This document shows, one piece after another, positions 27,611 to 36,714 of a stretch of DNA of 62,705 nt (positions are counted from its first letter, which is position 1; each line of letters starts with the position of its first letter). The notes below the pieces were generated by a model. It made no database searches and had not been told where the DNA came from. It was given only the letters and a program-made list of their open reading frames with translations. Origin of the DNA: Sphingopyxis sp. (GTDB lineage: Bacteria; Pseudomonadota; Alphaproteobacteria; Sphingomonadales; Sphingomonadaceae); assembly GCF_019459305.1 (NCBI RefSeq), contig NZ_JAIBES010000093.1, positions 1 through 62,705 on the forward strand. Reading direction: 5' to 3'. Made by a program: the position numbers and the translations under genes.

Positions 27611-28084
27611 TCAAGCCGGATGAGGATTGCCATTCCACCCGCGTGCGCGGCAAATTTCATCAAATTGTTGGGCCAAGTCTGACAGGGCAACGGATTCGAA
27701 GCGTTCCATGAGGAGCGCTTCAGCCTCATTGAGCGCTTCGTTCATTGCTCCATTGACGACGCGCTCGACGGCGCATTCCGGATTGTCGTTGATGTTACCA
27801 ATAGCGAAAATGGTCGAACCGCCGAGCGCCTTGTAGATATCGAGAAGCGAGACATTGCTTAGATCTTTCGCGAGTGTCCAACCGCCGCCATGTCCCTTTT
27901 CGGAGCGAACATAGCCGGCTTCTCTCAGCCCCGCCATGGTACGGCGAACGAGAACCGGATTGGTATTCAGCATTTTAGCGATCTGATCGGAGGTAAACAC
28001 CACGTCCTGTCTTGCCATGTGCAGCAGCACATGGAGCATTCGCGACAATCTGCCGTCCGTTCTCGCGCGGCGCTCCTTGGTCAT
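27611..28084 (-). CDS. Rrf2 family transcriptional regulator
   Basis: The 157-residue protein has a winged helix (about residues 10-65; QIAKMLNTNPVLVRRTMAGL) with the Rrf2 wing GYVRSEKGHGGGWTLAKD. The three-cysteine Fe-S cluster of IscR/NsrR is not present: only one Cys (DNPECAVER) sits in the loop and a second lies near the C-terminus, so cluster binding is unlikely. This matches YwnA-type Rrf2 proteins that respond to thiol/electrophile signals. The thioredoxin-reductase-like gene lies 260 bp downstream on the same strand and is the obvious candidate target. Confidence 0.88.
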   Translation of the reverse strand: MTKERRARTDGRLSRMLHVLLHMARQDVVFTSDQIAKMLNTNPVLVRRTMAGLREAGYVRSEKGHGGGWTLAKDLSNVSLLDIYKALGGSTIFAIGNINDNPECAVERVVNGAMNEALNEAEALLMERFESVALSDLAQQFDEICRARGWNGNPHPA

Positions 28085-28324
28085 ATAGTTTGATTTTTCC
28101 TAATCTGCGGGCCCATGGGTGTCGCTCCTGCTCAATCCCAGTTTGCCGGGCAAGCCAACCTACAATGCGTTTAGGATGTCCTTCAACGACAAGTTTCGCA
28201 AAGGAGCTTCCGACACGGCGCCTATTTGCCAGCCTCGATCACGTGGTCGGAAAACGCGGGTCTTGGGGCAGAGATTAGAATGAGATGGCCTGTGCGGGCG
28301 GGTCAGGCAGCGGCCTTCCGCCCG

Positions 28325-28469
28325 CGCCCTGTCGAGTCAGAGGGTCGTGCACAACATAGCTGAACGCGTTTGTGGTCGCGTCGTGAAAGTAGCGAATATA
28401 TGACCTCTTATCATGATGATGGACGGCGCTTTCCATCTGGCGGCGCTCCGTTTCGATCGCGACGTTCAT
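28325..28469 (-). pseudogene. N-terminal remnant of an MBL-fold (persulfide-dioxygenase-like) hydrolase
   Basis: The first 48 residues of a minus-strand frame (YIRYFHDATTNAFSYVVHDP) match the beginning of MBL-fold hydrolases of the ETHE1/BlhA type, just before the metal motif. The similarity then stops in unrelated GC-rich sequence and the frame ends at 28275. No HxHxDH motif remains. The fragment begins three bases from the GST stop codon. Confidence 0.65.
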
Positions 28470-28472
28470 CTT

Positions 28473-29150
28473 TCAGTCTGCCCAGGTTAGTGCGGGCAAG
28501 CCCTGCGTCGTGGCCTGAAGATCGGTTGGAAAGGGCACGCTCGCCGCGCTCGGACGGGCTGCGAACCGATGGAACCAATCCATGAGGCGTGGCGCATCGT
28601 CGGGATAGGGCACTTCATACAGGTCATGGGCGAACTGAATCGTCGAGTAGGTTATGCAGTCGGCAATGGTGGGAGCATTTCCAACCAGGAATTCGCTTTC
28701 CTTCTCAGACATCAGCGTGTCAATTTCGCGGAGCCGGCGATAATACCATTCTGCGCCGAGGCGAGCAGCATCGCGATTGAGCTCCTCCCGGCCAGTGAAG
28801 AGAGGGCTGGCCTTGCGGACCCAAAAGCTGAACATGGTGGTCGCCTCGTCTGCGAGAGCGACAAATTCCCTCGTGCGAGCCTTTTCGGCCAGCGTGACCC
28901 CGATCATGGGAGGCGTTGGATAGCGTTCCTCGAGATATTCCAGGATCGCAATCGACGATCGGATGATGATATCCTGATCGACTTGCAGGATCGGCACGGT
29001 GCCGAGCGACGACAATTTCGGCATGACTTTCGGCGGCCAGCCCTGGCTCAGGTCGAAGGGCGAGCGTTCGACATCCATTAGCCCTTTCTCGGCGAGGTAA
29101 ATACTGACACGGCGCGGATAGACGCCAAACTCCATCTCGTAGAGTTTCAT
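28473..29150 (-). CDS. Glutathione S-transferase family protein
   Basis: The 225-residue cytosolic protein starts at ATG 29150 with GAGGAAA upstream (MKLYEMEFGVYPRRVSIYLA). The N-terminal thioredoxin fold includes the cis-Pro strand TVPILQVDQDIIIRSSIAI with the glutathione-binding Ser. The C-terminal helical domain runs from about residue 90 and contains the N-capping motif PTIADCITYS. Earlier in-frame ATGs have no ribosome site. The substrate is unknown. The neighbouring scraps of glutathione reductase and MBL hydrolase suggest a former thiol-metabolism locus. Confidence 0.88.
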   Translation of the reverse strand: MKLYEMEFGVYPRRVSIYLAEKGLMDVERSPFDLSQGWPPKVMPKLSSLGTVPILQVDQDIIIRSSIAILEYLEERYPTPPMIGVTLAEKARTREFVALADEATTMFSFWVRKASPLFTGREELNRDAARLGAEWYYRRLREIDTLMSEKESEFLVGNAPTIADCITYSTIQFAHDLYEVPYPDDAPRLMDWFHRFAARPSAASVPFPTDLQATTQGLPALTWAD

Positions 29151-29337
29151 AAAGGTTTCCTCACTCATCACATGCCCCGACAAAGGGTCGCCTTTCATGT
29201 AACTTAAGACGTATCGTGATTCAAGCCTTGGACGGCATTGATTTGGTTGCAGTGTGAAGCGCACCCGTTGCGGCGCCCCATCGCAGGATCACGCGGCAAG
29301 TTCCAAAAATCTGGGTCCTGATATAACGATCTCCAGA

Positions 29338-29475
29338 TCACCGCATGAGTACCAACTTCTCGGCCATCGACGGATGGAGCGCGATAGTCTCGTCGATCGG
29401 TGCTTTGGTGAGCAGCGCTTTCACTGAAATCGCAGCGGCTTGCAGAGTTTCGGGAGCGTCGGGGCTTATCATGTG
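29338..29475 (-). pseudogene. C-terminal fragment of a glutathione-reductase-type flavoprotein
   Basis: Minus-strand codons read HMISPDAPETLQAAA, then a segment ending TIALHPSMAEKLVLMR and TGA at 29338-29340. This is the dimer-interface end of glutathione reductases, with the conserved HPS/T-x-A-E active-site His-Glu. Nothing upstream of the HM remains; the sequence abuts a molybdopterin-enzyme fragment. Confidence 0.75.
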
Positions 29476-29662
29476 AACCCGCTGGTATCACACGGCCTGC
29501 TCGACTTTTTCGCGTCCGACCCGACCAAGCGGCTGAAGGAGGTGAAGGCAAAGGGCGTCAAGGTGATCGTCATCGATCCGCGCCCCACCGAAACCGCCGG
29601 TTTTGCCGATGTTTCCATTCAGCCGCTCGCGGGGCACGATCCCGCGATCTTTGCGGCCCTGA
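29474..29662 (+). pseudogene. Internal fragment of a molybdopterin oxidoreductase
   Basis: The frame gives VNPLVSHGLLDFFASDP, then VIVIDPRPTETAGFADVSIQ and HDPAIFAALI. This is the GxNP...IDPRxTETA region of MGD-binding oxidoreductases. It has neither the N- nor the C-terminal parts and is flanked by minus-strand fragments of other genes, so it is a transposed or deletion-joined scrap. It is not part of the intact molybdoenzyme at 53.7 kb. Confidence 0.75.
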
Positions 29663-29679
29663 TTTCCGCATCCTGCTGC

Positions 29680-29864
29680 TCGATCTGGAACTGGCGAATG
29701 TCCTCCGCGCTCGCGGTGTGGGGCGAGCGCCCCAGCCGGGTCGCGAACCGCCCGACATCGCAGAAAGTTGCGCTGCGTCTCATTCGAGAACGGCGCATGG
29801 TCATATCGTCGATCAAGCGCTGGTGTAGCGGGCTGATCGGGCCAATCTCGACAAGCTCGTTCAT
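29680..29864 (-). pseudogene. N-terminal fragment of a tyrosine integrase
   Basis: Starting at 29864, MNELVEIGPISPL followed by MIDDMTMRR-like residues and SAEDIRQFQIEQQ is the SAM-like N-terminal domain of XerC/D-type integrases carried on some mobile elements. The catalytic domain is missing, and the frame runs into the molybdopterin fragment near 29662. Confidence 0.65.
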
Positions 29865-30387
29865 CGTTCGCCTCCTCAGTTGAAGGACGGGAAAGAGCCC
29901 GCCTATGGTAGCCGAACGTTCAATCCGCCGCGGCGTTAGTAGGACCGCTTTACATCAATGGCTGAGCCGATCCGCGGAGCGGTTCGTACGGCGGCCAAAG
30001 ATCGACTGGAGGCGGCCCTTGGCGGATCGAGATATGACGACCCAATCGGTCAGCGCCATCGCGGAAAGTGGAGACTGACCAAGCGACTGATAGAGCGCGC
30101 GGATGTTACTTAAGCAAAACGGACGCCGCGAGAAGGACCAACTTACTCGCGCCGTCCTGCCGACGCAGCGCGCTGTGGGGTGGCGCGGCGCCGGTATTTC
30201 AGCTTGGGGATTGATCGCGATAACTTTGATGCGGCAAGACAGAAATTCGAGACGGCGAATTTCCTTGGAGCTGGGTCCGAGATTTTCGGACCAAATTTAC
30301 GCCAGCGGCGCCACTCATGATCTTTGTTGCCACCTCGATTTCGCAGGATCACGGGTTTGGCTTTCGATTTGGTTTCCGACGGGGGCG
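29865..30387. other. Intergenic stretch of probable debris
   Basis: About 520 bases with no supported gene. A short plus-strand frame from 29959 (MAEPIRGAVRTAAKDRLEAA) looks protein-like but has no partner or family I can name. Given the scraps to its left it may be decayed mobile-element DNA. Confidence 0.3.
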
Positions 30388-31026
30388 CTAGCGTCGCAGA
30401 AGCGCCATGCTCTCCAAGGCAGTGCGATCGAGTTGCTGGGCGAACCAAAGGCCGCCGCGATGGCCGCGTGACCAGCGGACAAGCGCTCGGCGACGCACGT
30501 CACCACCGGGGAGGATCAATTCGACCTCGGTCCCTGGATCGAGAACTTGGTCGTAGAGAAAGCCCGCGCCGTGCTGCGAGATGTCGACAAGGTCGATTGG
30601 ACGCGCGTCGTCGCGTAGCGCGATGACCGCTTGGGCCTCAACCGGCAGTCTCAACGCCCGGTAGCCTTCTGAGCGCTGCTCTTCGGCGAGCCTGCGCAGC
30701 ACCGCGGCGACGTCAATTGGCCGATCGAACGCGACGCCACAGAAACCGCGCTTCGTCCAGACGATCGTTCCGCGCATCGTGGTCGTCTCGGAGAGCGATA
30801 TGTCGATCATTTCGCCGACCGTCGCCGGCGTATCGGCGGCGAGCATCAAACCCTCGTTTGATATATTGCGCACGCGCCACAAGCCCGCGTCGTTCGCACG
30901 TTGAACGCGCGCAACCCGGCATACGGTCCGATAGCGTTCCACTCCGCGCCGGTCGCAATGGGCGATGTCTTTGATGTCGTCGGTGGGCTGTGTGCCCGCT
31001 ACGCCGATATAGCTGCTGCTCTCCAT
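30388..31026 (-). CDS. Tandem PilZ-domain protein
   Basis: The 212-residue cytosolic protein starts at ATG 31026 with GAGGGGG three bases before it. Two PilZ-like barrels are visible. The first (about residues 30-115) has RRGVERYRTVCRVARV and VRNISNEGLML. The second (about 122-210) has ALRLPVEAQAVI and LVDISQHGAGF. The second lacks a clear RxxxR, and in the first the arginines are RRGVER followed by N-x-S-x-x-G, so cyclic-di-GMP binding is most plausible there. Tandem PilZ proteins are common in sphingomonads. It stands alone, so its partner is unknown. Confidence 0.8.
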   Translation of the reverse strand: MESSSYIGVAGTQPTDDIKDIAHCDRRGVERYRTVCRVARVQRANDAGLWRVRNISNEGLMLAADTPATVGEMIDISLSETTTMRGTIVWTKRGFCGVAFDRPIDVAAVLRRLAEEQRSEGYRALRLPVEAQAVIALRDDARPIDLVDISQHGAGFLYDQVLDPGTEVELILPGGDVRRRALVRWSRGHRGGLWFAQQLDRTALESMALLRR

Positions 31027-31679
31027 CTTGCCCCCTCTTCTCTTGGTTGCGGGTTCGATCGAAAACAGAACCGCGCACGATTGCCGAGCGGTACGCCCAG
31101 CGCCGGATATCTTCACCGCGCTCCCACGCGCTACGAAAGATACATGTGGTCCTAAGGAGATTGATTATAGTGAAATTCCGCTACGGCAAGCTAAGTTTTT
31201 TGTTTTCAATCTGCGCGCTGAGCGACCATGCCCGCCGAGCGAATTACTGTCGTTAGTCGGGGCCGAACGGATCCCGAAGTTCGGGTCGGGGCGCTTCAGC
31301 TGTCCAAAGTCGGTCATTGGCCTCGTTGATATGCAAGCTGAGCTGAAAGGACGCCATCTTCAACCCGTCCTCAAAACAGGACGACCGGCGTTCGCTGTCC
31401 TCGCCCATAATCTGAAAGGCCCACAACCAAGCGGAGCGCCGGTCAGGCCTCCCGGCCTTGCCCGATGCAACATGGGGATTATGCTGAATATAATCGACGC
31501 CGAAATAATGTACGTCCGCTTCGCGCGAGCGGCACTTGTTGAACAGGAGCCAATAGATGCGATGACATCGGCTTGTCCTTGTTGAAGAGCGGTCATGGAA
31601 TATTGCTTCCGGACCGGGACGAGAAATCCTGCTGTCTGGCAAGCCGTCCTCTGCCCGAGCTGGGCGAGACGCTCACCTG
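31027..31679. other. Intergenic stretch with a possible SnoaL-like scrap
   Basis: About 650 bases with no intact gene. On the minus strand near 31449-31505 the frame reads DYIQHNPHVASGKAG, a pattern characteristic of SnoaL-like NTF2-fold proteins. The continuation (LTGALLG...) is only in a neighbouring frame, so this looks like a frameshifted remnant. Several overlapping frames around it have no starts with ribosome sites. Confidence 0.35.
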
Positions 31680-32996
31680 TCATGCCCCCGAATTTCGGCG
31701 TGCCGCAAATTGGCTGAGGGCGGCGAGGGGGAGGGCGACAACGGCGATCGCGGAAAGCGAGAGATGGACAAGCGCCTGGTCCTTCCAGAAGCCCTCGGTG
31801 ATGAAAGCCACAAGGATCGGGCCAGCGGCATAGCCGAGCAGCGACAGCACAAAGAGGTGCAAGGCGAATACCTGCCCGCGCATTTCATTCGGTACCGCCC
31901 CTTGCAGGATAGCGGGCGCCAGGGCTGGCGGAATCGTCAGCAACGCAATGCCGGGCAGCGCCGTTGCTAAAGTCGCCGTCCCCGACGGCATGAGCGGCGC
32001 GGCGGCGAGGAAGGGAAAGGCTCCGGCGGCCGCGCACGCCGCGATCAATCCCTCTGACTTCCGGCCGCCCTTGCGGTTCATGCTGACACTAAGGCTGCCG
32101 GCAATCAGGATGCCGCCGATGCCGCCGATCGCGATCAGCCCGCCATATCCGTATCCGGCCTGCGCCGTGGTCCAGCCGAAATGCCGGATCAGCATTGTTG
32201 GCATCCAGCTGTGGAAGCCGATCAGGACGAGCGCGCAGAGCGCAGGTCCGAGAAATTGTGGAACGAAGAACTTCCATCTCACCAGGACGGTCGCGGCGAC
32301 CTCGCGGGGCGATGGCGCGCCGCTTTCGTAGGATCGCTCGCGGCGCGGCGGTTCGCGAACGGTGAGGAACAGCGCGGCGAAAGCAATGCCGCCCACGCCG
32401 AGGATCACGAAGACGGCCTGCCAGCTCTGCATCGTCCCGAACAACGGAAGGTCGACGCGCCCCGAACTTCCAATCAGGTGCACGATCGCGCCGCCGATCA
32501 TGAGCGCGATGCCGGCGCCGGCGGTTGTGCCGATGGAAAGAAAGCTCAAGGGGCGCGCCCGTTCCTCGGCGGGGAAATAGTCGCTGACGAGCGACACCGC
32601 GGCGGGCGACAAGCCCGCCTCGCCGACACCGACCCCCATTCGCGCCAGGAAGAGCTGGATGAAGTTCTGCGCCGCGCCGCACAAGGCCGTCATGGCGCTC
32701 CAGGCAATTACGCTGAGGGCGGCAAGCGATCGGCGATTTCCGCGATCGGCGAGTCTTCCGAGCGGGAAGCCGGCAAAGACGTAGAGAATAGTAAAGGCGA
32801 GTCCGTGGACCAGACTGACTTCAGTATCGGTGAGGCCGAGGTCGCGCTGGATGGGAATGATCATGAGCGCGATGATCATCCGGTCCATCAGTGAAAGCGT
32901 CAGCGCGAGCGCGAGGACGACAACGACCCACCAGGCGTAGAGTTTATTGCGGCCGTTCCATTCGCCGGCCTTGGTCTCATCTCCTGGGCGTTCCAT
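31680..32996 (-). CDS. Major facilitator superfamily transporter
   Basis: The 438-residue permease has twelve predicted helices, starting at ATG 32996 (GAGAGG upstream). Upstream open sequence is not protein-like. It has the MFS loop 2-3 motif GRLADRGNRRSLAA and the helix pattern LSLMDRMIIALMIIPIQRDL of the Spinster/ACS-type carriers found with aromatic or carboxylate catabolism genes. It is divergent from a TonB receptor, sharing the region that contains the GntR box at 33141-33158. It probably carries the pathway substrate or an intermediate across the inner membrane (inference). It is related to the second MFS gene at 56018. Confidence 0.9.
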   Translation of the reverse strand: MERPGDETKAGEWNGRNKLYAWWVVVVLALALTLSLMDRMIIALMIIPIQRDLGLTDTEVSLVHGLAFTILYVFAGFPLGRLADRGNRRSLAALSVIAWSAMTALCGAAQNFIQLFLARMGVGVGEAGLSPAAVSLVSDYFPAEERARPLSFLSIGTTAGAGIALMIGGAIVHLIGSSGRVDLPLFGTMQSWQAVFVILGVGGIAFAALFLTVREPPRRERSYESGAPSPREVAATVLVRWKFFVPQFLGPALCALVLIGFHSWMPTMLIRHFGWTTAQAGYGYGGLIAIGGIGGILIAGSLSVSMNRKGGRKSEGLIAACAAAGAFPFLAAAPLMPSGTATLATALPGIALLTIPPALAPAILQGAVPNEMRGQVFALHLFVLSLLGYAAGPILVAFITEGFWKDQALVHLSLSAIAVVALPLAALSQFAARRNSGA

Positions 32997-33140
32997 TGCT
33001 CGCAACCTCTCGCATGATCTTCGCGCACCGTGATTCCAGAAAAACATTCTGCGATCAAGAGTTATCGGTTTTGGATGATATATGTCACCAAAATCCCAAA
33101 AAACGTGCATAGACGTTGACACCGAAAAAAGGAAATTATA

Positions 33141-33158
33141 ATGTGAGATCGCACATAA
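33141..33158. promoter_or_regulatory. GntR box a (ATGTGAGATCGCACATAA)
   Basis: This is the most symmetrical of six related sites: TGTGAGATCGCACA is almost a perfect palindrome around GATC. It lies 22 bp before the TonB receptor ATG and in the shared upstream region of the divergent MFS gene. The core TGNGATCNCA recurs at the other catabolic promoters, listed separately. Confidence 0.7.
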
Positions 33159-33179
33159 GAAAATCAGGGAGCTATTGCG

Positions 33180-35366
33180 ATGCGTGTTTCGGGAAGGCCC
33201 ATTCTTGTTTCCGTCAGCCTGTTGGGGTTGCTGTTGCCGATGGCCGCGGCGGCGCAGGGGGCAGCCGAGCCTTCTGCCGCGGACGGCGCCGATGCTGGCG
33301 AGATTATCGTCACCGCCCGCAAGCGTGGCGAAGCGCTGAGCAAGGTTCCCGAAACGATCCAGGCTGTCTCCTCCGAGACGCTCACCCGGGCCGGAATCAC
33401 CGACATCAATGCCATCGGGCGGCTAACGCCCAACACGGTGCTCAGCCGCCGTCAGGACAATGAGACCAATATCGTCATTCGCGGCGTCGGCTCGTTCGGC
33501 AACACGCAGGGCATCGGTTTCTACATCGACGATGTTCAGAATTTCACAGATCAGTCTCCCAATATGCAGGATGTCGAACGCGTTGAAATCCTAAAGGGGC
33601 CACAGGGCACGCTTTATGGCGGCAGCAATGTCGGCGGCGCGGTGAAGTTCGTGATGAAGAAGCCGCATGACGCCTTCGGCGTCGAGGGGCAGATCGAGGC
33701 GGGTGGATTCGAAACCCTCAATCTGCACGGCGCGGTCAACGCTGCGATCAGCGAAAATGGCGAGCTGGCAGCCCGTATATCGGCCTATCACAGCCGATCA
33801 GACGGTTACATCACAAACAGCTTCCTCGGCGAGAAGGCCGACAAGTCGAAAGAAACCGGCGTGCGACTGGCGCTCGGCTGGAAGCCTTCGCCCGATTTTG
33901 AGTTGCAGATAGCCTATCGTCACAGCGAACTCGACAATGGCGGCAATGTCTATGTTCCGGCCGACAATGTGGAAGACTATAACCGGGAAACCCGGCTCAG
34001 CGACTCGGTGTCAAACGAGCGAACGATCGACGGCGTGATCGTTCAGGCCGATTACACGCCCGGCACGGTTCGGTTCACCTCGATCACCTCCTTTACGCGG
34101 CGCAAGAATAATTTTCTCTGGGACCTGGATTACAGCCCCGCCGCCGGCGTTACCGCGACCAATGGCGCGCGCAACAAGGGCAAGATTTATACGCAAGAGC
34201 TGCGCGTGGCCTCGGATGGCGGGGGACCTTTTGACTGGATTGTCGGCGGGTATGTCTCGCGCCTCGACAACCGGGTTCTGACGAACAATGCCAACCTGTA
34301 CCTCGGCGTCGACCATCCGTCCTATGGAGATCTCGCGCCGGTCTTTGGCGTGACCCCGCCCGTTCCGGTTCCCCTGATCGACTTCAACAATGCCGACGTG
34401 ACCGAGACGCAATATGCTGCGTTCGCTAATGTCAATTATGATTTCGGAAGCCTGCGTGTGGGCGGCGGGGTCCGGCTTAATCGCTACGAATATACCGGGC
34501 GTCGGCTCAACGAGGGACAGACCATCTTCAACAATGATACGAAGATCCTGCCGAAGCTGTCGCTTGCATATGATATCGCCGACGACGTGATGTTCTATGC
34601 GAATCTCGCGCGCGGCATGGAGCCGGGACGGGCCAATGTCATCGGCGACTTCAACGACCCGTTTCGGCCCGAAACCGCGTGGAATTATGAAGCCGGGATA
34701 AAAGGGCGTGCGTTTGACCGCCTCCTCTCGTTCGAGATCGCTGCCTTCTATATCGATTATAAGGACCGGCAGCAGGAAGTGCAGATTCTCGATCCTACGC
34801 AGGGCGTAATCGAATTGACCTCCAACATAGGCGATACGCGCAGCTACGGGATCGAGGGCAGTATCAGCCTGATGCCGGTCGACGGGCTGACGCTGTCGCT
34901 CGGCGGCGGCTGGCTCGATTCCAAGTGGAAAAACGGTTCGATCGCGGTCCCCGATCCTGCCAGCCCGGGCGATTTCATCGCGTTGCCGCTCCAGGGCCTC
35001 GATGTCCCCAATTCGCCCGAATTTTCAGCGAACGGCAGTATCGACTATCGCATCGCGATTGGCGGCGATCTCGAAGCGGGGCTCAGGGCCGACTGGACCC
35101 ATGGCGGAAACTTCTACTGGGACCTGCGCAATCGCGGCCGGCAAGATGCCTATGATGTCGTCAATCTCGGTCTGTCCTTCGGCGCCGCGGACCAGCGCTG
35201 GAGACTGGGCGTTCGCGTCGAGAACCTGCTGAAGGCGAAATATTACAATGAGTTCAACTATGCCATTTTCGGTGACCCCGACGCGGCCGGAGATTGCGAC
35301 GGATGCAGCCTCGGCGCCCCGGGAGCCCCGCGCCGTGCAATGGCCTCGGCGAGCTTCAAATTCTAG
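33180..35366 (+). CDS. TonB-dependent outer-membrane receptor
   Basis: The 728-residue protein has a Sec signal peptide (VSLLGLLLPMAAAAQG), a TonB-box-like start (GEIIVTARKRGEALSKVP) and a plug domain (about 55-165, including VERVEILKGPQGTLYG). A 22-strand barrel ends in the C-terminal aromatic SFKF. It belongs to the sphingomonad catabolic TonB receptors that import substrates other than siderophores. It heads an operon with an alpha/beta hydrolase and an acyl-CoA dehydrogenase, and a GntR box lies just upstream. The transported compound is presumably the cluster's growth substrate. Confidence 0.93.
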   Translation: MRVSGRPILVSVSLLGLLLPMAAAAQGAAEPSAADGADAGEIIVTARKRGEALSKVPETIQAVSSETLTRAGITDINAIGRLTPNTVLSRRQDNETNIVIRGVGSFGNTQGIGFYIDDVQNFTDQSPNMQDVERVEILKGPQGTLYGGSNVGGAVKFVMKKPHDAFGVEGQIEAGGFETLNLHGAVNAAISENGELAARISAYHSRSDGYITNSFLGEKADKSKETGVRLALGWKPSPDFELQIAYRHSELDNGGNVYVPADNVEDYNRETRLSDSVSNERTIDGVIVQADYTPGTVRFTSITSFTRRKNNFLWDLDYSPAAGVTATNGARNKGKIYTQELRVASDGGGPFDWIVGGYVSRLDNRVLTNNANLYLGVDHPSYGDLAPVFGVTPPVPVPLIDFNNADVTETQYAAFANVNYDFGSLRVGGGVRLNRYEYTGRRLNEGQTIFNNDTKILPKLSLAYDIADDVMFYANLARGMEPGRANVIGDFNDPFRPETAWNYEAGIKGRAFDRLLSFEIAAFYIDYKDRQQEVQILDPTQGVIELTSNIGDTRSYGIEGSISLMPVDGLTLSLGGGWLDSKWKNGSIAVPDPASPGDFIALPLQGLDVPNSPEFSANGSIDYRIAIGGDLEAGLRADWTHGGNFYWDLRNRGRQDAYDVVNLGLSFGAADQRWRLGVRVENLLKAKYYNEFNYAIFGDPDAAGDCDGCSLGAPGAPRRAMASASFKF

Positions 35367-35411
35367 TTTGGCGATCTTCCTACCCGCCTTAAGTCATCGG
35401 AGAGACTGAAT

Positions 35412-36578
35412 ATGTTTGAGTATTTTCCAGCCAATTATCCTTGGAGCCTCACGGTGTCCTGCTCGATCGCGATGGGCGGGGAAATGTCCGAGATCGCCGA
35501 CGCCGCGCGCTCGTTATCGGGGCTCCCGGTGGGCACCTCGCACACCGTCTCCACCGAAGCCTGGTTCCAGAGCTGGATGACGGTGGCACAGCGCGTCGAG
35601 CGGCTCGGTAACGACATGAAGGCGAAGGGCTGGACGATTTCGGCCGGCGACTATCTCTATCGCGCCGCCAACTATTTCCTGATGGCCGAGCGGAACATGC
35701 CGTGGAAGGACGCGCGCAAATATTCGACCTTCGCCTCGGCGCAGAAGAATTTCTACGAAGGCCTGGCGCTCCGCGGCGACCGCGCGAGCCGAGTCACCAT
35801 TCCCTATGGTGATGGCAAGGAGGTTGCGGCGATCCTCAGCCTGCCCGAAGGTCCCGGACCGCACCCCGCCGTGATATTCTTCAACGGCTTCGACAGCATC
35901 AAGGAAATGCATTACGCGTTTTATGCGCGGCACGCCGCGGCGCGCGGCGTCGCGGTGCTTTTCATCGACCAGGAGGGCACCGGCGAGGCCATGCGGGTCC
36001 ATGGCATATTGAAGCAGGTCGAGTCCGAGAAGATCGCGGGACTATGGTATGATTATCTCGCCGGCCTCGACGCGATCGACGCCGAGCGGATCGGTGTCGC
36101 GGGCATCAGCAACGGCGGCTACGACGCGCCACGCGCGGCGGCATTCGAAAAGCGGCTCAAGGCCGTGGCGTGCGTCGGCGCCTTCTACAATGCCGACGAC
36201 TATATGAAGCGTTTCAACGGCGGCGAAACCGGCGTGACCGCAGGTCTCGCCGACACCGACGAGCATATGGAGATGGTCCATGGCGTGAAGGGGGTCGAGG
36301 CGGCATGGCGGGCTTTCGCAAAGCGCGACCTCGATGGCACCTTGGACAAGGTCACGGTACCGCTGCTGGTGGTACATGGCGAGAATGACCGTCAGGTCCC
36401 CCTCTGGCATGCCGAGCGTACGGTGGCAGAAGCGGTCAACAGCCCGCGGGCCGAACTCAAGGTCTTCACGATTTCCGAAGGAAGCTGCGAACATTGCGGC
36501 ATCGACAATATGCCGATGCACGCGCAATATGTCTTCGACTGGCTCGCAGACGTCCTCGGCGGCAAGACGGCCGCATGA
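35412..36578 (+). CDS. Alpha/beta hydrolase (dihydroxypseudooxynicotine-hydrolase/FrsA-like)
   Basis: The 388-residue protein starts at ATG 35412 after GGAGA. The N-terminal helical cap (about 1-120) precedes an alpha/beta-hydrolase core with the nucleophile elbow GISNGGY, the acid in VHGENDRQVP and the histidine in EGSCEHCGID. The family includes C-C bond hydrolases acting on beta-diketone-like substrates and esterases. A clear paralogue lies at 50381: both open with M-x-x-Y-F-P and end in the same histidine context. It lies 45 bp after the TonB receptor. A role in hydrolysing a C-C or ester bond of the imported substrate is inference. Confidence 0.85.
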   Translation: MFEYFPANYPWSLTVSCSIAMGGEMSEIADAARSLSGLPVGTSHTVSTEAWFQSWMTVAQRVERLGNDMKAKGWTISAGDYLYRAANYFLMAERNMPWKDARKYSTFASAQKNFYEGLALRGDRASRVTIPYGDGKEVAAILSLPEGPGPHPAVIFFNGFDSIKEMHYAFYARHAAARGVAVLFIDQEGTGEAMRVHGILKQVESEKIAGLWYDYLAGLDAIDAERIGVAGISNGGYDAPRAAAFEKRLKAVACVGAFYNADDYMKRFNGGETGVTAGLADTDEHMEMVHGVKGVEAAWRAFAKRDLDGTLDKVTVPLLVVHGENDRQVPLWHAERTVAEAVNSPRAELKVFTISEGSCEHCGIDNMPMHAQYVFDWLADVLGGKTAA

Positions 36579-36714
36579 CCTTTTCCGCCAGCCCGCCGAC
36601 GGGTCGGCAATGCCCAGGTTTCTGCGCGCGCCTTTAAAGCTCTCCCCATTTTAGGATTCGTGCCGGAACTGGCCGCCGTCAAAGCGGGGGCACGGACAAT
36701 CTTGGATCAGCGCC

